Part shown: positions 34,765 through 43,791 of the stretch, one piece after another
Layout: the number at the start of each line of letters is the position of its first letter
Position numbering within the stretch: the first letter of the stretch is position 1
DNA from: CAJXNP01 sp050305935
Lineage (GTDB): Bacteria; Bacteroidota; Bacteroidia; Cytophagales; Cyclobacteriaceae
NCBI GenBank assembly: GCA_050305935.1
Contig: JBNLGG010000017.1
Span: forward strand, 1-64,000
Length of the DNA stretch: 64,000 nucleotides
Direction of reading: 5' to 3'
Program-made: the position numbers and the translations under genes
Notes under the pieces: generated by a model
What the model saw: only the letters and a program-made list of their open reading frames with translations
Databases searched by the model: none
What the model was told of the DNA's origin: nothing

Positions 34765-35880
34765 ATGTCCGGTAAAACCAAAGTGGTGATCTCGTCAATC
34801 CTCAAGCCAGTTTACGATGCGCGAAATTACAAAAAGATTGCAATTAGTCTTGCCAAATCGGGTAATTATGAGGTTTATGTATCCGGCTACCCACAAGAGG
34901 TAGAAAATCCGGATCCAAAGGTGACCATACTTCCTCTGCCAAGATTTAAACGACTAGGAATATCCAGATTTTTCCAACCAATGAAAACATTAGGAATTTG
35001 GATTAAAGTAAAACCTGAATTAATTATTGTTAATACCTTTGAATTACTGGCAGTTAGCTTGTTATACAAAATATTATTTGGCACGAAAATCATCTATGAC
35101 ATACAGGAAAACTACTATCGAAATTTAACTGCCTCCGAATCCTATCCCACCCCTGTGAAACATATCCTCGCTGCCTTTGTGAGAGGGATAGAACTTACTT
35201 CACCCCTTTTTGTTTCCGGGTTTTTGTTGGCTGAAAAATGTTACCGGAAGGAGCTGGGCTTCTTAAGAAATCCCGTACAAGTCATTGAAAACAAATATGT
35301 TGGAAAAATTGTTGATAAAAAGAAGTCGGCTCACCCATCCACCCTGCGACTGGTCTACACAGGTACGATCGCATCTGAATATGGAATATTCGAAGCAATT
35401 CATCTTTCTCAGGAACTGCGACAATATTTCCCTCAACTAACCTTGGTTATCGCTGGTCATTGCCCAAACGGATCAACCTGGAAAAAGCTCCTTGAGATCA
35501 CCAATTCATTGACCTATATCAATATTATAGGTGGCGAAGAATTAATTCCTCACAATCAAATAATTAAAGAAATTACGGAAGCCGATTTCGCCCTACTTCC
35601 CTATAAGTTTCCCTCCTACTATTCCGACAGGATACCTACCAGAATATTTGAGTGCCTATGCCTTAAAATCCCAATGATCTGCCGGGAAAATCCTGCGTGG
35701 ACCCATTTGTTCCAAGCCTATGATGCTTTTCTCTTTTCAGATTTTGATAAAATAAATCCTTTGTTTTTGGAACTTTTAACCAATAAAAAATTTTATACCA
35801 AGGGAGAAAGAATGGAGGCTTCCTGGGAAACTGAAGAACAAAAGCTGATTGGATTTGTTCAAGGTATATTTAAAAATTAG
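34765..35880 (+). CDS. Glycosyltransferase family 4 protein
   Basis: 371 residues from the ATG at 34765 (MSGKTKVVISSILKPVYDAR); an earlier start would overlap dapD. The C-terminal Rossmann domain shows LRLVYTGTIASEYGIFEAI, VIAGHCPNG and the donor-binding region ADFALLPYKFPSYYSDRIPTRIFECLCLKIPMIC, with the ExFxxxxxE-like helix degenerate. The N-terminal half is family-typical (KIIYDIQENYYRNL). It probably transfers a sugar to a cell-envelope glycan; donor and acceptor unknown. It stands alone. Confidence 0.82.
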   Translation: MSGKTKVVISSILKPVYDARNYKKIAISLAKSGNYEVYVSGYPQEVENPDPKVTILPLPRFKRLGISRFFQPMKTLGIWIKVKPELIIVNTFELLAVSLLYKILFGTKIIYDIQENYYRNLTASESYPTPVKHILAAFVRGIELTSPLFVSGFLLAEKCYRKELGFLRNPVQVIENKYVGKIVDKKKSAHPSTLRLVYTGTIASEYGIFEAIHLSQELRQYFPQLTLVIAGHCPNGSTWKKLLEITNSLTYINIIGGEELIPHNQIIKEITEADFALLPYKFPSYYSDRIPTRIFECLCLKIPMICRENPAWTHLFQAYDAFLFSDFDKINPLFLELLTNKKFYTKGERMEASWETEEQKLIGFVQGIFKN

Positions 35881-35959
35881 CCAAGGCTAAATAATTTTTT
35901 AGACAATAAAAACATCTCTTTTCTGAAACATTTACCGTCATTTTTCAATATTTTATTAT

Positions 35960-36001
35960 ATCTAAAATTATTTTTAGATTTCCCTAAATTTAGTAGTTTT
36001 G
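35960..36001 (+). promoter_or_regulatory. Promoter and palindromic operator of the metal-repressor operon
   Basis: A 20-base palindrome ATCTAAAATTATTTTTAGAT (35960-35979, 8-base arms) and a second palindrome CTAAATTTAG (35984-35993) precede TAGTTTTG (35994-36001), a match to the TAnnTTTG -7 element, 17 bases before the repressor start. Overlap of operator and promoter fits autorepression by the DtxR/MntR-type protein when metal is plentiful. Binding itself is inference. Confidence 0.6.
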
Positions 36002-36018
36002 TTGTCAAAATTTAACCA

Positions 36019-36687
36019 ATGGTTCAACTAAGTTTTTCCGAAGAGAATTACATTAAAGCGATCTACCACCTGTCACAGGAAAATAAAGGAAAGGTCAGCA
36101 CCAATTCAATTGCTGAAGTGCTAAGTACTAAACCAGCATCCGTAAGCGACATGCTCAGGAAGCTTAACGACAAGGGAGTTGTGATATATAAAAAATACCA
36201 GGGAGTCGATCTAACTTTAAAAGGCAAATCACTGGCCTTACGGGTCATTAGGAAACACCGCCTTTGGGAAGTTTTTCTGGTAGAGAAATTGAAGTTTAAC
36301 TGGGATCAGGTTCATGAAGTAGCCGAACAGTTGGAACACATCAAGTCTCCCCTACTCATCTCGCGTCTGGATGAGTTTCTTCAATTCCCAAAATACGATC
36401 CACATGGGGATCCCATTCCCGATGAGAATGGTGAGTTTGTCGAAAACCCTCCGATTTTGTTACCAGAATTTGAAGTTGGAAAAACAGGAATATTAATCAC
36501 TATAAAAGATTCGTCACAGGCGTTTTTAAAATACCTGGATAAGCTGTCGATCCACCCCGGTGCAAAAATAAAAATTGCGGAAAAAATTGAGTACGATGGA
36601 TCGATGCAAGTGGAAGTAAACGGCACAGGCCCCATTCACATATCAAAAGAAGTATCAGGAAATTTAATGGTAACGGAGGAGAACTGA
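36019..36687 (+). CDS. DtxR/MntR-family metal-dependent repressor
   Basis: 222 residues. The N-terminal winged helix (SFSEENYIKAIYHLSQENKG, ASVSDMLRKLNDKGVV) and the metal-binding dimerisation domain (RKHRLWEVFLVEKLKFNWDQVHEVAEQLEHI, with the His and Glu ligands) are complete. A C-terminal FeoA/SH3-like domain follows. It should bind Mn or Fe and repress the downstream importer operon, whose first gene begins one base after its stop. Confidence 0.92.
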   Translation: MVQLSFSEENYIKAIYHLSQENKGKVSTNSIAEVLSTKPASVSDMLRKLNDKGVVIYKKYQGVDLTLKGKSLALRVIRKHRLWEVFLVEKLKFNWDQVHEVAEQLEHIKSPLLISRLDEFLQFPKYDPHGDPIPDENGEFVENPPILLPEFEVGKTGILITIKDSSQAFLKYLDKLSIHPGAKIKIAEKIEYDGSMQVEVNGTGPIHISKEVSGNLMVTEEN

Positions 36688-36688
36688 C

Positions 36689-37609
36689 ATGCGAACAACT
36701 ATTTTTTTGACGGCTGTTTTATTGATTACCAGCTGGTCGTGTACCAATAAAAAGAAAGAAAAAGAACCAACAGGCAAGCCGACCATCCTGGCAACCACAG
36801 GCATGATTGGCGATGCAATTAAGAACATCACAAAGGATTCAGCCACAGTCGATGCTTTGATGGGTCCTGGCGTGGATCCGCACTTGTACAAGGCCACTCA
36901 GGGAGATCTTAAGAAGTTAAGGGAAGCAGACGTGATCTTTTATAATGGGCTTCACCTTGAAGGTAAAATGTCTGAGCTTTTCGGCAAGCTGACAAAACAG
37001 AAACCTGTATTCCCGGTGTCCGATGGTGTTTCCAAAGATAAATTACATTTATTCGACAAGGATGCAGGAATTTACGACCCACATATTTGGTTTGATGTTT
37101 CCATCTGGAAGAGTGCGGTGGAAAGCATCAATACTGAATTAGTAAAACTCTACCCGGGTCAAAAGGAATTCTTTCAAAAAAATACTGATGTCTATCTAAA
37201 ACAACTTGACTCCCTGCATCAGGCTGTAGGCAGGCAAATATCAGATATCCCTGAAGAGCAGCGTGTATTAATTACCGCCCACGATGCATTTGGTTATTTT
37301 GGTACTGCCTATCACATCGAAGTTCGCGGCCTCCAGGGAATTTCGACCATGTCTGACTATGGACTAAAAGACATCTCTGATCTGGTTGATTTTATAATAG
37401 AGCGAAAGATCAAGGCCATCTTTGTCGAGACATCTGTTTCTGAGCGTTCAATAAATGCTGTCATTGAGGGATGCAGAGAAAGGGGGCACGACGTCGTGAT
37501 TGGAGGAAGTCTGTATTCAGATGCCATGGGGCAAAAGGGAACCTTTGAAGGCACGTACATTGGGATGGTTGCTTCGAATGTAGACAAAATTGCGAACGCA
37601 TTAAAATGA
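36689..37609 (+). CDS. Metal ABC importer substrate-binding protein (Mn/Fe/Zn type)
   Basis: 306 residues. The signal peptide ends SWSCTNKK, so it is probably a lipoprotein with Cys at 18. Cluster A-I hallmarks are visible: ILATTGMIGDAIKNI, GPGVDPHLYKAT (first His ligand), DPHIWFDV (second His), AHDAFGYFG (third) and a C-terminal SDAMG Asp. The absence of a His-rich loop favours Mn or Fe over Zn, but this is not decisive. Start of the four-gene importer set; its stop overlaps the ATPase start. Confidence 0.9.
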   Translation: MRTTIFLTAVLLITSWSCTNKKKEKEPTGKPTILATTGMIGDAIKNITKDSATVDALMGPGVDPHLYKATQGDLKKLREADVIFYNGLHLEGKMSELFGKLTKQKPVFPVSDGVSKDKLHLFDKDAGIYDPHIWFDVSIWKSAVESINTELVKLYPGQKEFFQKNTDVYLKQLDSLHQAVGRQISDIPEEQRVLITAHDAFGYFGTAYHIEVRGLQGISTMSDYGLKDISDLVDFIIERKIKAIFVETSVSERSINAVIEGCRERGHDVVIGGSLYSDAMGQKGTFEGTYIGMVASNVDKIANALK

Positions 37610-38403
37610 GTACTATGAATGAAGAGAAAGATATTGTGTTAGAAGTACATGACCTGACAGTAGCATACAACAAACGACCGGTTTTATGGGATATCGATTT
37701 GCATGTCAAAGCGGGCTCGTTGGTAGGGATCATTGGGCCCAATGGAGCAGGTAAAAGCACCCTTATCAAGGCTATCATGGGCCTGGTGCCCATGGCCAGT
37801 GGCTATGTCAAGCTGTTCAACAAAGACTTGAAGCAGGTTCGAAAAAATGTGAGTTACGTCCCTCAGCGGGGTAGTGTGGATTGGGATTTTCCTGCTTCGG
37901 TCATGGATGTGGTCATGATGGGCCGATACGGACATCTGGGTTTCATGAACTATCCAAAAAAAGCCGATCGCGAGGTAGCGATGGATGCGCTGAAAAAAAC
38001 CAACATGGAAGCGTTTAAAAACCGCCAAATATCAGAATTGTCCGGTGGTCAGCAGCAGCGTGTTTTTTTATCAAGGTCCATTGCACAGCAGGCTGACCTG
38101 TATTTTATGGATGAGCCATTTGCCGGAGTGGATGCGGCTACAGAACGAGCCATTATTACCCTGTTAAAAGACATGTCTTCAAAAGGAAAGACCGTGGTAG
38201 TGGTACATCACGACTTGCAGTCAGCTTTCAACTATTTTGATCACATGATATTGCTTAACACCAGGCTTGTTGCTTCCGGCCCTACGGAGCAGGTATTTAC
38301 AGATGAAAATCTAAAAGTGACATACGGTGGTAAACTCACGCTACTGAGCGAGATTACTAAACTATTGGAGAACAAAAGAATTCCCGCAAGGGAATCGAAA
38401 TAG
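37606..38403 (+). CDS. Metal ABC importer ATP-binding protein
   Basis: 265 residues. Walker A GPNGAGKST (about 45-53), Q-loop VPQRG, signature LSGGQQQRVFLSR, Walker B LYFMDEPFAGVD, and switch His in VVVHHDLQ are all present. It powers the importer at the inner membrane. The ATG overlaps the binding-protein stop by four bases. Confidence 0.95.
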   Translation: MSTMNEEKDIVLEVHDLTVAYNKRPVLWDIDLHVKAGSLVGIIGPNGAGKSTLIKAIMGLVPMASGYVKLFNKDLKQVRKNVSYVPQRGSVDWDFPASVMDVVMMGRYGHLGFMNYPKKADREVAMDALKKTNMEAFKNRQISELSGGQQQRVFLSRSIAQQADLYFMDEPFAGVDAATERAIITLLKDMSSKGKTVVVVHHDLQSAFNYFDHMILLNTRLVASGPTEQVFTDENLKVTYGGKLTLLSEITKLLENKRIPARESK

Positions 38404-38404
38404 T

Positions 38405-39691
38405 ATGGAAGCTTTACTCGAATTCTTCTCTTTTAATGACCCCAATGTGCGGACCGTCGTAATTGGATCGATTTGGTTGACGGCCTCAAGCGCCATTGTC
38501 GGTTCATTTTCATTTCTCAAGAAAAAGACGCTGGTTGGCGATGCAGTAGCCCACTCCGTTTTACCTGGTGTTTGCCTGGCTTTCATTTTATCCGGCACTA
38601 AAAATCCACTAATATTGATCCCCGGGGCTTTTTTAACGGGATGGATTTCATTAGTACTGATTGACAAAATTGTTGCCCATTCAAAAATCAAAGAAGACAC
38701 CGCCATCGGGCTGGTTCTTTCCGTGTTTTTTGGGATCGGCATCCTGGCGTTGACCTACATTCAGCATTCCGATTTTGCTAACCAGTCCGGCCTGGATCAC
38801 TTTCTTTTTGGTAAAGCAGCATCTATTGTAAACAAAGACCTTATTGTATTTACAGCTATCGCTATACTCCTGGTATTATCGGTGATTCTTTTTTATAAGG
38901 AGTTTATGCTGATCTCCTTTGACGAGCATTTTGCGAGTTCCATTGGGATCCCGGTGCGAAGTATCGAACTGTTGCTCACCACCCTTACCGTACTGGCAGT
39001 GGTTATCGGGATTCAGGCGGTAGGTGTTGTACTTATGGCTGCTATTCTAATAACTCCGGCAGCAGCAGCGCGATTCTGGACGGACAACCTGAAGATCCTT
39101 ATTTTACTTGCTGCCATATTTGGTTCGATATCCGGTGTATTTGGTGCCTTTGTATCTTATACCGCACCTGCAATGCCCACCGGGCCATGGATTGTGGTGA
39201 TCATATCAACGGTAGCAATCATATCATTTTTGTTTGCACCAAAAAAAGGGACAATTGCCCGAATGTTGAGGCAATTGAGGATAAAAAGAAAGATCAAGGA
39301 TGAAAATGTACTGAAAGCCCTTTACCAAATGGAGGAAGTCAAAAGTGAAGTGGGAAATGGCTTTTCAGTCGACCAAATCCTTCATAAAAGAAAAATGTAC
39401 AAAGCCGACCTTACGGAAAGCCTGGCAAGATTGAAAAAAGAAGGTTTTGTATCCAAAGTTGGCAAAGGTTGGTCTTTTACGAAAGCCGGCGAAGAAAAAG
39501 GAAAGAGGATCGTGAAACTCCATCGGTTGTGGGAGGTGTACCTGACACAATACTTGAATATCGCGCCCGACCATGTACACGATGATGCTGAAAACATCGA
39601 ACACTTCATTACTCCCGAGCTGGAAGAACGTCTCGAAAAGTTATTGAATTACCCAGAAACAGACCCACACAAATCAAAAATCCCCTATTAA
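38405..39691 (+). CDS. Metal ABC permease fused to an MntR/DtxR-like C-terminal domain
   Basis: 428 residues, against about 280 for ordinary permeases. Residues 1-285 form an ABC-3 family permease with eight or nine membrane helices (VGDAVAHSVLPGVCLAF, VGVVLMAAILITPAAAARF). Residues 295-428 form a cytoplasmic winged helix plus metal-binding dimerisation segment (SLARLKKEGFVSKVGKG, KLHRLWEVYLTQYLNIAPDHVHDDAENIEHF), strongly like the repressor encoded at the operon head. The tail ends ETDPHKSKIPY, before an SH3-like domain. It may sense metal and gate transport, or be a decoy dimer partner. Confidence 0.9.
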   Translation: MEALLEFFSFNDPNVRTVVIGSIWLTASSAIVGSFSFLKKKTLVGDAVAHSVLPGVCLAFILSGTKNPLILIPGAFLTGWISLVLIDKIVAHSKIKEDTAIGLVLSVFFGIGILALTYIQHSDFANQSGLDHFLFGKAASIVNKDLIVFTAIAILLVLSVILFYKEFMLISFDEHFASSIGIPVRSIELLLTTLTVLAVVIGIQAVGVVLMAAILITPAAAARFWTDNLKILILLAAIFGSISGVFGAFVSYTAPAMPTGPWIVVIISTVAIISFLFAPKKGTIARMLRQLRIKRKIKDENVLKALYQMEEVKSEVGNGFSVDQILHKRKMYKADLTESLARLKKEGFVSKVGKGWSFTKAGEEKGKRIVKLHRLWEVYLTQYLNIAPDHVHDDAENIEHFITPELEERLEKLLNYPETDPHKSKIPY

Positions 39692-39692
39692 C

Positions 39693-40583
39693 ATGGATGC
39701 ATTTTGGATCATATTAACCGGATCTTTGGTGGCCATCACTTGCGGCTTACTCGGGTGTTACCTGATTTTAAGAAAAATGGCTATGGTAGGTGACGCTATT
39801 TCACATTCGGTACTCCCGGGCATCGCCATTGCCTACCTGATATCCGGGAGCAGGGACTCCACCATCATGCTTATTGCAGCGGCAATTACAGGTGTTGTCA
39901 CCACCTTTATAATCGAATTTTTGAACAAGCAGGGAAAACTCCAAAGTGACGCCTCAATCGGTGTTACCTTTACCTGGTTATTTGCCATTGGGGTTATCCT
40001 GATTTCCGCATTTGCTGGAAAAATCGACCTGGACCAGGACTGTGTATTGTACGGGGAAATTGCCTACATCCCGCTGGATTCATGGATAACCGGGTCTGGT
40101 ATGAATTTAGGCCCGGTAGCTGTCTATGTGATTGGTTTTGTGTTGGTCGCCGTCATAATATTTATTTTTTCAGGCTACAAAGAGCTTTATTTGACTACGT
40201 TTGACCCGGCCTTTGCCTCTGCGATAGGCATTTCCGTGTCTCTATGGCATTATTTATTGATGACCATGGTCTCCATTACAACCGTCGCTTCTTTTGAATT
40301 GGTAGGAGCTATCCTGGTCATAGCATTTCTCATTGCTCCCCCAGCTACGGCATACCTGCTGACGGATAATTTCCCCAAGATGCTGGTATATACGGTCATC
40401 ATAGCCATTCTGTGTTCACTATCAGGGTATTATCTTGCGGTGTTTCTCAATGGCAGTATTTCCGGTGCCATGTCTTCTACAGCCGGTTTGTTTTTTGCTC
40501 TGGCCTTTCTGTTTTCTCCCAAGGAAGGAATTGTCGTTAAGAAGCTGAAGTATGGTTTTCAGCAAAATAGTTCAACACTTTAA
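39693..40583 (+). CDS. Metal ABC permease, second subunit
   Basis: 296 residues, ABC-3 family, without the regulatory extension of its neighbour. It has the same signature VGDAISHSVLPGIAIAYLI, then VGAILVIAFLIAPPATAYLL, and eight or nine membrane helices. Together with the fused permease it forms a heterodimeric channel. It begins one base after the fused permease gene. Confidence 0.92.
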   Translation: MDAFWIILTGSLVAITCGLLGCYLILRKMAMVGDAISHSVLPGIAIAYLISGSRDSTIMLIAAAITGVVTTFIIEFLNKQGKLQSDASIGVTFTWLFAIGVILISAFAGKIDLDQDCVLYGEIAYIPLDSWITGSGMNLGPVAVYVIGFVLVAVIIFIFSGYKELYLTTFDPAFASAIGISVSLWHYLLMTMVSITTVASFELVGAILVIAFLIAPPATAYLLTDNFPKMLVYTVIIAILCSLSGYYLAVFLNGSISGAMSSTAGLFFALAFLFSPKEGIVVKKLKYGFQQNSSTL

Positions 40584-40623
40584 ATCATAATTCACGTTAT
40601 TTACATAAAATTTGTGAAAAGTC

Positions 40624-41157
40624 ATGTCTAAATTATACGCATTCCTCCTTTCCCTTGTCGCCCTCGTGGCAGCGAGTGCATTCACCCCTAAAGATAATTC
40701 AGAAGAGAATTCTAAAGTGAAATGGCATTCCATCGAGGAAATTGAAGAGTTAATGAAAGTTGAAAAACGCAAGGTCTACATTGACATTTATACCGACTGG
40801 TGTGGCTGGTGCAAGGTAATGGACAAAAACACATTCACCGATGACGATATCGCCAACCTGTTAAACACCAAATTTTACGCGGTAAAACTGGATGGAGAGG
40901 CAAAACAAGACATTACCTTCCGCGACCATACTTTTAAATTTGTGTCTTCAGGCAGAAATGGATACCACGAGTTGGCAGCAGCATTATTACAGGGGAAAAT
41001 GAGTTACCCCACCTCCATATTCCTGGACGAAGATCTGAATGTGCTGACCCCTCTACCCGGTTACCAGACACCTGATAAACTGGAACCAATTTTGGATTTT
41101 ATCGGAAACGACATTTATAAAACCAGCACCTACGAGGAATATCTGGCCAACCAGTAG
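40624..41157 (+). CDS. Exported thioredoxin-like protein
   Basis: 177 residues with a signal peptide (MSKLYAFLLSLVALVAASAF). The thioredoxin-like fold is of the thioredoxin_7/DUF255-like type: VYIDIYTDWCGWCKVMDKNTF with redox motif CGWC, and cis-Pro YPTSIFLDED. It should act in the periplasm in disulfide exchange or as a folding helper. Its end is five bases from the end of the convergent rhomboid gene. Confidence 0.88.
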   Translation: MSKLYAFLLSLVALVAASAFTPKDNSEENSKVKWHSIEEIEELMKVEKRKVYIDIYTDWCGWCKVMDKNTFTDDDIANLLNTKFYAVKLDGEAKQDITFRDHTFKFVSSGRNGYHELAAALLQGKMSYPTSIFLDEDLNVLTPLPGYQTPDKLEPILDFIGNDIYKTSTYEEYLANQ

Positions 41158-41161
41158 TTGG

Positions 41162-41707
41162 CTATGACCTTTTTCCGATAACAAAAGCAGTCATCCCCCC
41201 AACTATTGCCCCAAAAAGGTGTGATTCCCATGATACGTTAGGTTGATTTGGGAAGATTCCATAGATCATTCCTGCATAAAAAAACACAACGACCAGTGAA
41301 ATACTCAGGGATTTAAAATTCCTGCTGAAAAATCCAAAAAACACAAGAAAGGAGGCCAGGCCATAGATCAGCCCACTCGCTCCAATATGAACACTCCCAC
41401 CTCCTCTGGCAAAGGCCCAAACCATCAGGTTGGTTATGAAGTAACACGATGCGAACACCCGCGGGGCTATTCGCTCATAAAAGAAAAACAAAGTGCCTCC
41501 CAACACGAGGAATGGGATTGTATTTGATAAAAGGTGCAAATAATTACCGTGAAGGAAAGGCGCCGTAAAAACACCTATCAGGCCAACAGGCTCCCTCGGG
41601 ACAATTCCTAAAAAACTCAAATCTACATCTAAAAACCGCTGGACGGAAAATGTCAACCACATCAAAAAAACCATCCGGCTGGGAACAATTAAACCTCCTT
41701 TAAACAA
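41162..41707 (-). CDS. Rhomboid family intramembrane serine protease
   Basis: 181 residues with six predicted membrane helices. The catalytic Ser is in GASGLIYG and the catalytic His in SWESHLFGAIVGG; the oxyanion-side Asn is in HGNYLHLLSNT. The start is a TTG at 41707 because the family usually has about 12 residues before the MWLTF helix; an ATG at 41674 is the alternative. It cleaves membrane proteins within the bilayer; substrate unknown. It follows the TerB-like gene by four bases. Confidence 0.85.
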   Translation of the reverse strand: MFKGGLIVPSRMVFLMWLTFSVQRFLDVDLSFLGIVPREPVGLIGVFTAPFLHGNYLHLLSNTIPFLVLGGTLFFFYERIAPRVFASCYFITNLMVWAFARGGGSVHIGASGLIYGLASFLVFFGFFSRNFKSLSISLVVVFFYAGMIYGIFPNQPNVSWESHLFGAIVGGMTAFVIGKRS

Positions 41708-41711
41708 AATT

Positions 41712-42176
41712 TTATTTATTTGAAGGATCCTTAATCATTTTCAATCCTACGAGCTTGGATTCTTCGTATCCCACTGATAAGAAGCCCATTACGCCTCCTG
41801 TTGCATGGGCGACTTTACTGGCGAGGTCTTTCAGGCTTTCATAAAATTGTACAGAAAACGTCGGGTCAATCTTTGTCAGGATGGGGTTTAGCTTTTCTAA
41901 ATTTTCGATCAGGATCTCCGCCTGCTCTCTGGTGTCTTTCGGGAGAAGGGCAAGGTGACCTTTTAAATTGTTTTCAAAATTATTTGCCACCTCATGATAA
42001 TATTCCACAAGGTCTTTCCTGGCCCGATTTCGTTTGAGATTGGCAATCGAAATGGCCTCTTTAATCTCCTTTTTGTCAATGTGTGAGTCGGCGCCAGCAA
42101 TTAACAAAGCCACCCAAACCGGCGCATTGTACATCGTAGCCAGTTCTTCCTGATCAAGTATTTTTAAATCCTTCAT
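41712..42176 (-). CDS. TerB-like helical hypothetical protein
   Basis: 154 residues, all-helical, soluble. The segment VALLIAGADSHIDKKEIKEAISIA looks like a TerB/DjlA-type acidic metal-binding helix pair. The rest (LALLPKDTREQAEIL, GGVMGFLSVGYEESKLVGL) I do not recognise. Likely co-transcribed with the rhomboid gene. Confidence 0.65.
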   Translation of the reverse strand: MKDLKILDQEELATMYNAPVWVALLIAGADSHIDKKEIKEAISIANLKRNRARKDLVEYYHEVANNFENNLKGHLALLPKDTREQAEILIENLEKLNPILTKIDPTFSVQFYESLKDLASKVAHATGGVMGFLSVGYEESKLVGLKMIKDPSNK

Positions 42177-42309
42177 TGAAAATAAATTAGTTAATTTTTC
42201 ACAACCTAAAAGTTAATTTATTGAATCACCTCAATAAATCAATGACTTTTAAATTCTAAATTACATTTCATTCGGATTATATCATCAAAAGTGTAAATTC
42301 AACTCTGTC

Positions 42310-42381
42310 AAGGTAAAAATATCAAAACCAGTTTGCGACTATAATATTCTCGATTGTTTAGAATTGACGGATTTTTACCTT
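42310..42381. repeat. Spaced inverted repeat upstream of the NtrC-type regulator
   Basis: Eleven-base arms AAGGTAAAAAT (42310-42320) and ATTTTTACCTT (42371-42381) flank 50 bases, about 44 bases before the start of the regulator gene. It may be a pair of binding sites for a dimer or a long-range stem. Confidence 0.4.
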
Positions 42382-42424
42382 AAATTATTTTAAACGTTCT
42401 AATCACCAATCAACATTAATAAAT

Positions 42425-43786
42425 ATGTACACGACGGATACAGTGAAAATATTTGCTGTTGAGGATGACCCGACCTATATAAAATTCCTGCAATATGTGC
42501 TCTCACTAAATCCGGATTATGAAGTGCATGTGTTTACCACCGGTAAGGATTTATTGGCACACCTGCATGAAAAACCGTCCATCATTACCTTAGATTATTC
42601 CCTTCCGGATATTGACGGCCTTTCACTACTAAAGAAAATCAAATCCATAGACCCCAACGTAAATGTCATCATTGTTTCCGCCCAGGAAGAAGTGGGAACC
42701 GCCGTGGACTTGTTAAAAATGGGCGCTTTTGATTACATCATAAAAAACGATGAAACCAAGGATTTGCTGCTGCATTCTATCAGGAAAGGCCTTCAAAATA
42801 TCCAACTGGTTAATGAGATCAACACCTTAAAGGAAGAGCTTTCCGAAAAATATGAGTTTGGTAAGACCATTATCGGAACCAGCAAAGCTGTAAAATCGGT
42901 TTTTTCACTGCTGGAAAAAGCGGTCAAAACAAATATCACGGTATCAATCACCGGGGAAACGGGAACCGGGAAGGAGCTGGTAGCGAAATCGATTCACTAC
43001 AACTCCCCGAGAAAAAAGGAATCATTTATCCCGGTGAATATTGCTGCCCTGCCCCACGACCTGATAGAAAGCGAATTGTTCGGACATGAGAAGGGTTCGT
43101 TTACCGGAGCGATGACACGAAGGATCGGGAAATTTGAGGAAGCCGATAAAGGGACAATCTTTTTGGATGAAATAGCCGAGGTACCGATAAACCTGCAGGC
43201 CAAGCTTTTGCGCGCCATCCAGGAAAGGGAAATAAGCCGTATTGGAGGGAATGACATCATTAAGCTTGACGTTCGGATTATTGTTGCCACACACAAAGAC
43301 CTCGGTGTTGAGGTGAAAGAAGGCCGTTTCAGGGAAGATCTTTATTATCGCCTGCTTGGATTGCCGATCTGGCTGCCGCCGTTGAGAAACCGGGAGAACG
43401 ATATTCTGTTGATTGCAAAATTTTTCCTAAAGCAGTTTTGCCAGGAAAATGGCATGGATCTACTGCATTTGTCAAAAGATGCGCAGGACAAGCTTTTAAA
43501 TTATCACTGGCCTGGTAATGTGCGCGAATTGAAGTCGACCATCGACTTGGCTGCTGTGATGTCAAATGAGATTGAAATAACAGCAGACGACATCCGGTTT
43601 AACAGTGTAATTAAGGAAGATAACTTTGATTACGGCAATCTCACGCTAAAAGAATATGACTTTAAGATAATCCGTCATTATCTTGATAAATACAATAATA
43701 ATGTACTCGAAGTTGCCAAAAGGCTGGACATCGGAAAATCGACCATTTATCGTTACCTGAAAGAAATGGAGGAAATGAATATTTAA
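42425..43786 (+). CDS. NtrC-type sigma-54-dependent response regulator
   Basis: 453 residues. Receiver (1-120) with phospho-Asp in ITLDYSLPDIDG (about 59), AAA+ domain with Walker A GETGTGKE and the sigma-54-contact loop GSFTGA (usually GAFTGA), arginine-finger region FREDLYYRLLGLPIWLPPLR, and a C-terminal Fis-type helix-turn-helix (NNVLEVAKRLDIGKSTIYRYL). It activates sigma-54 promoters when phosphorylated. The hybrid kinase gene starts five bases downstream and is its probable partner. Confidence 0.93.
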   Translation: MYTTDTVKIFAVEDDPTYIKFLQYVLSLNPDYEVHVFTTGKDLLAHLHEKPSIITLDYSLPDIDGLSLLKKIKSIDPNVNVIIVSAQEEVGTAVDLLKMGAFDYIIKNDETKDLLLHSIRKGLQNIQLVNEINTLKEELSEKYEFGKTIIGTSKAVKSVFSLLEKAVKTNITVSITGETGTGKELVAKSIHYNSPRKKESFIPVNIAALPHDLIESELFGHEKGSFTGAMTRRIGKFEEADKGTIFLDEIAEVPINLQAKLLRAIQEREISRIGGNDIIKLDVRIIVATHKDLGVEVKEGRFREDLYYRLLGLPIWLPPLRNRENDILLIAKFFLKQFCQENGMDLLHLSKDAQDKLLNYHWPGNVRELKSTIDLAAVMSNEIEITADDIRFNSVIKEDNFDYGNLTLKEYDFKIIRHYLDKYNNNVLEVAKRLDIGKSTIYRYLKEMEEMNI

Positions 43787-43791
43787 GAGCT

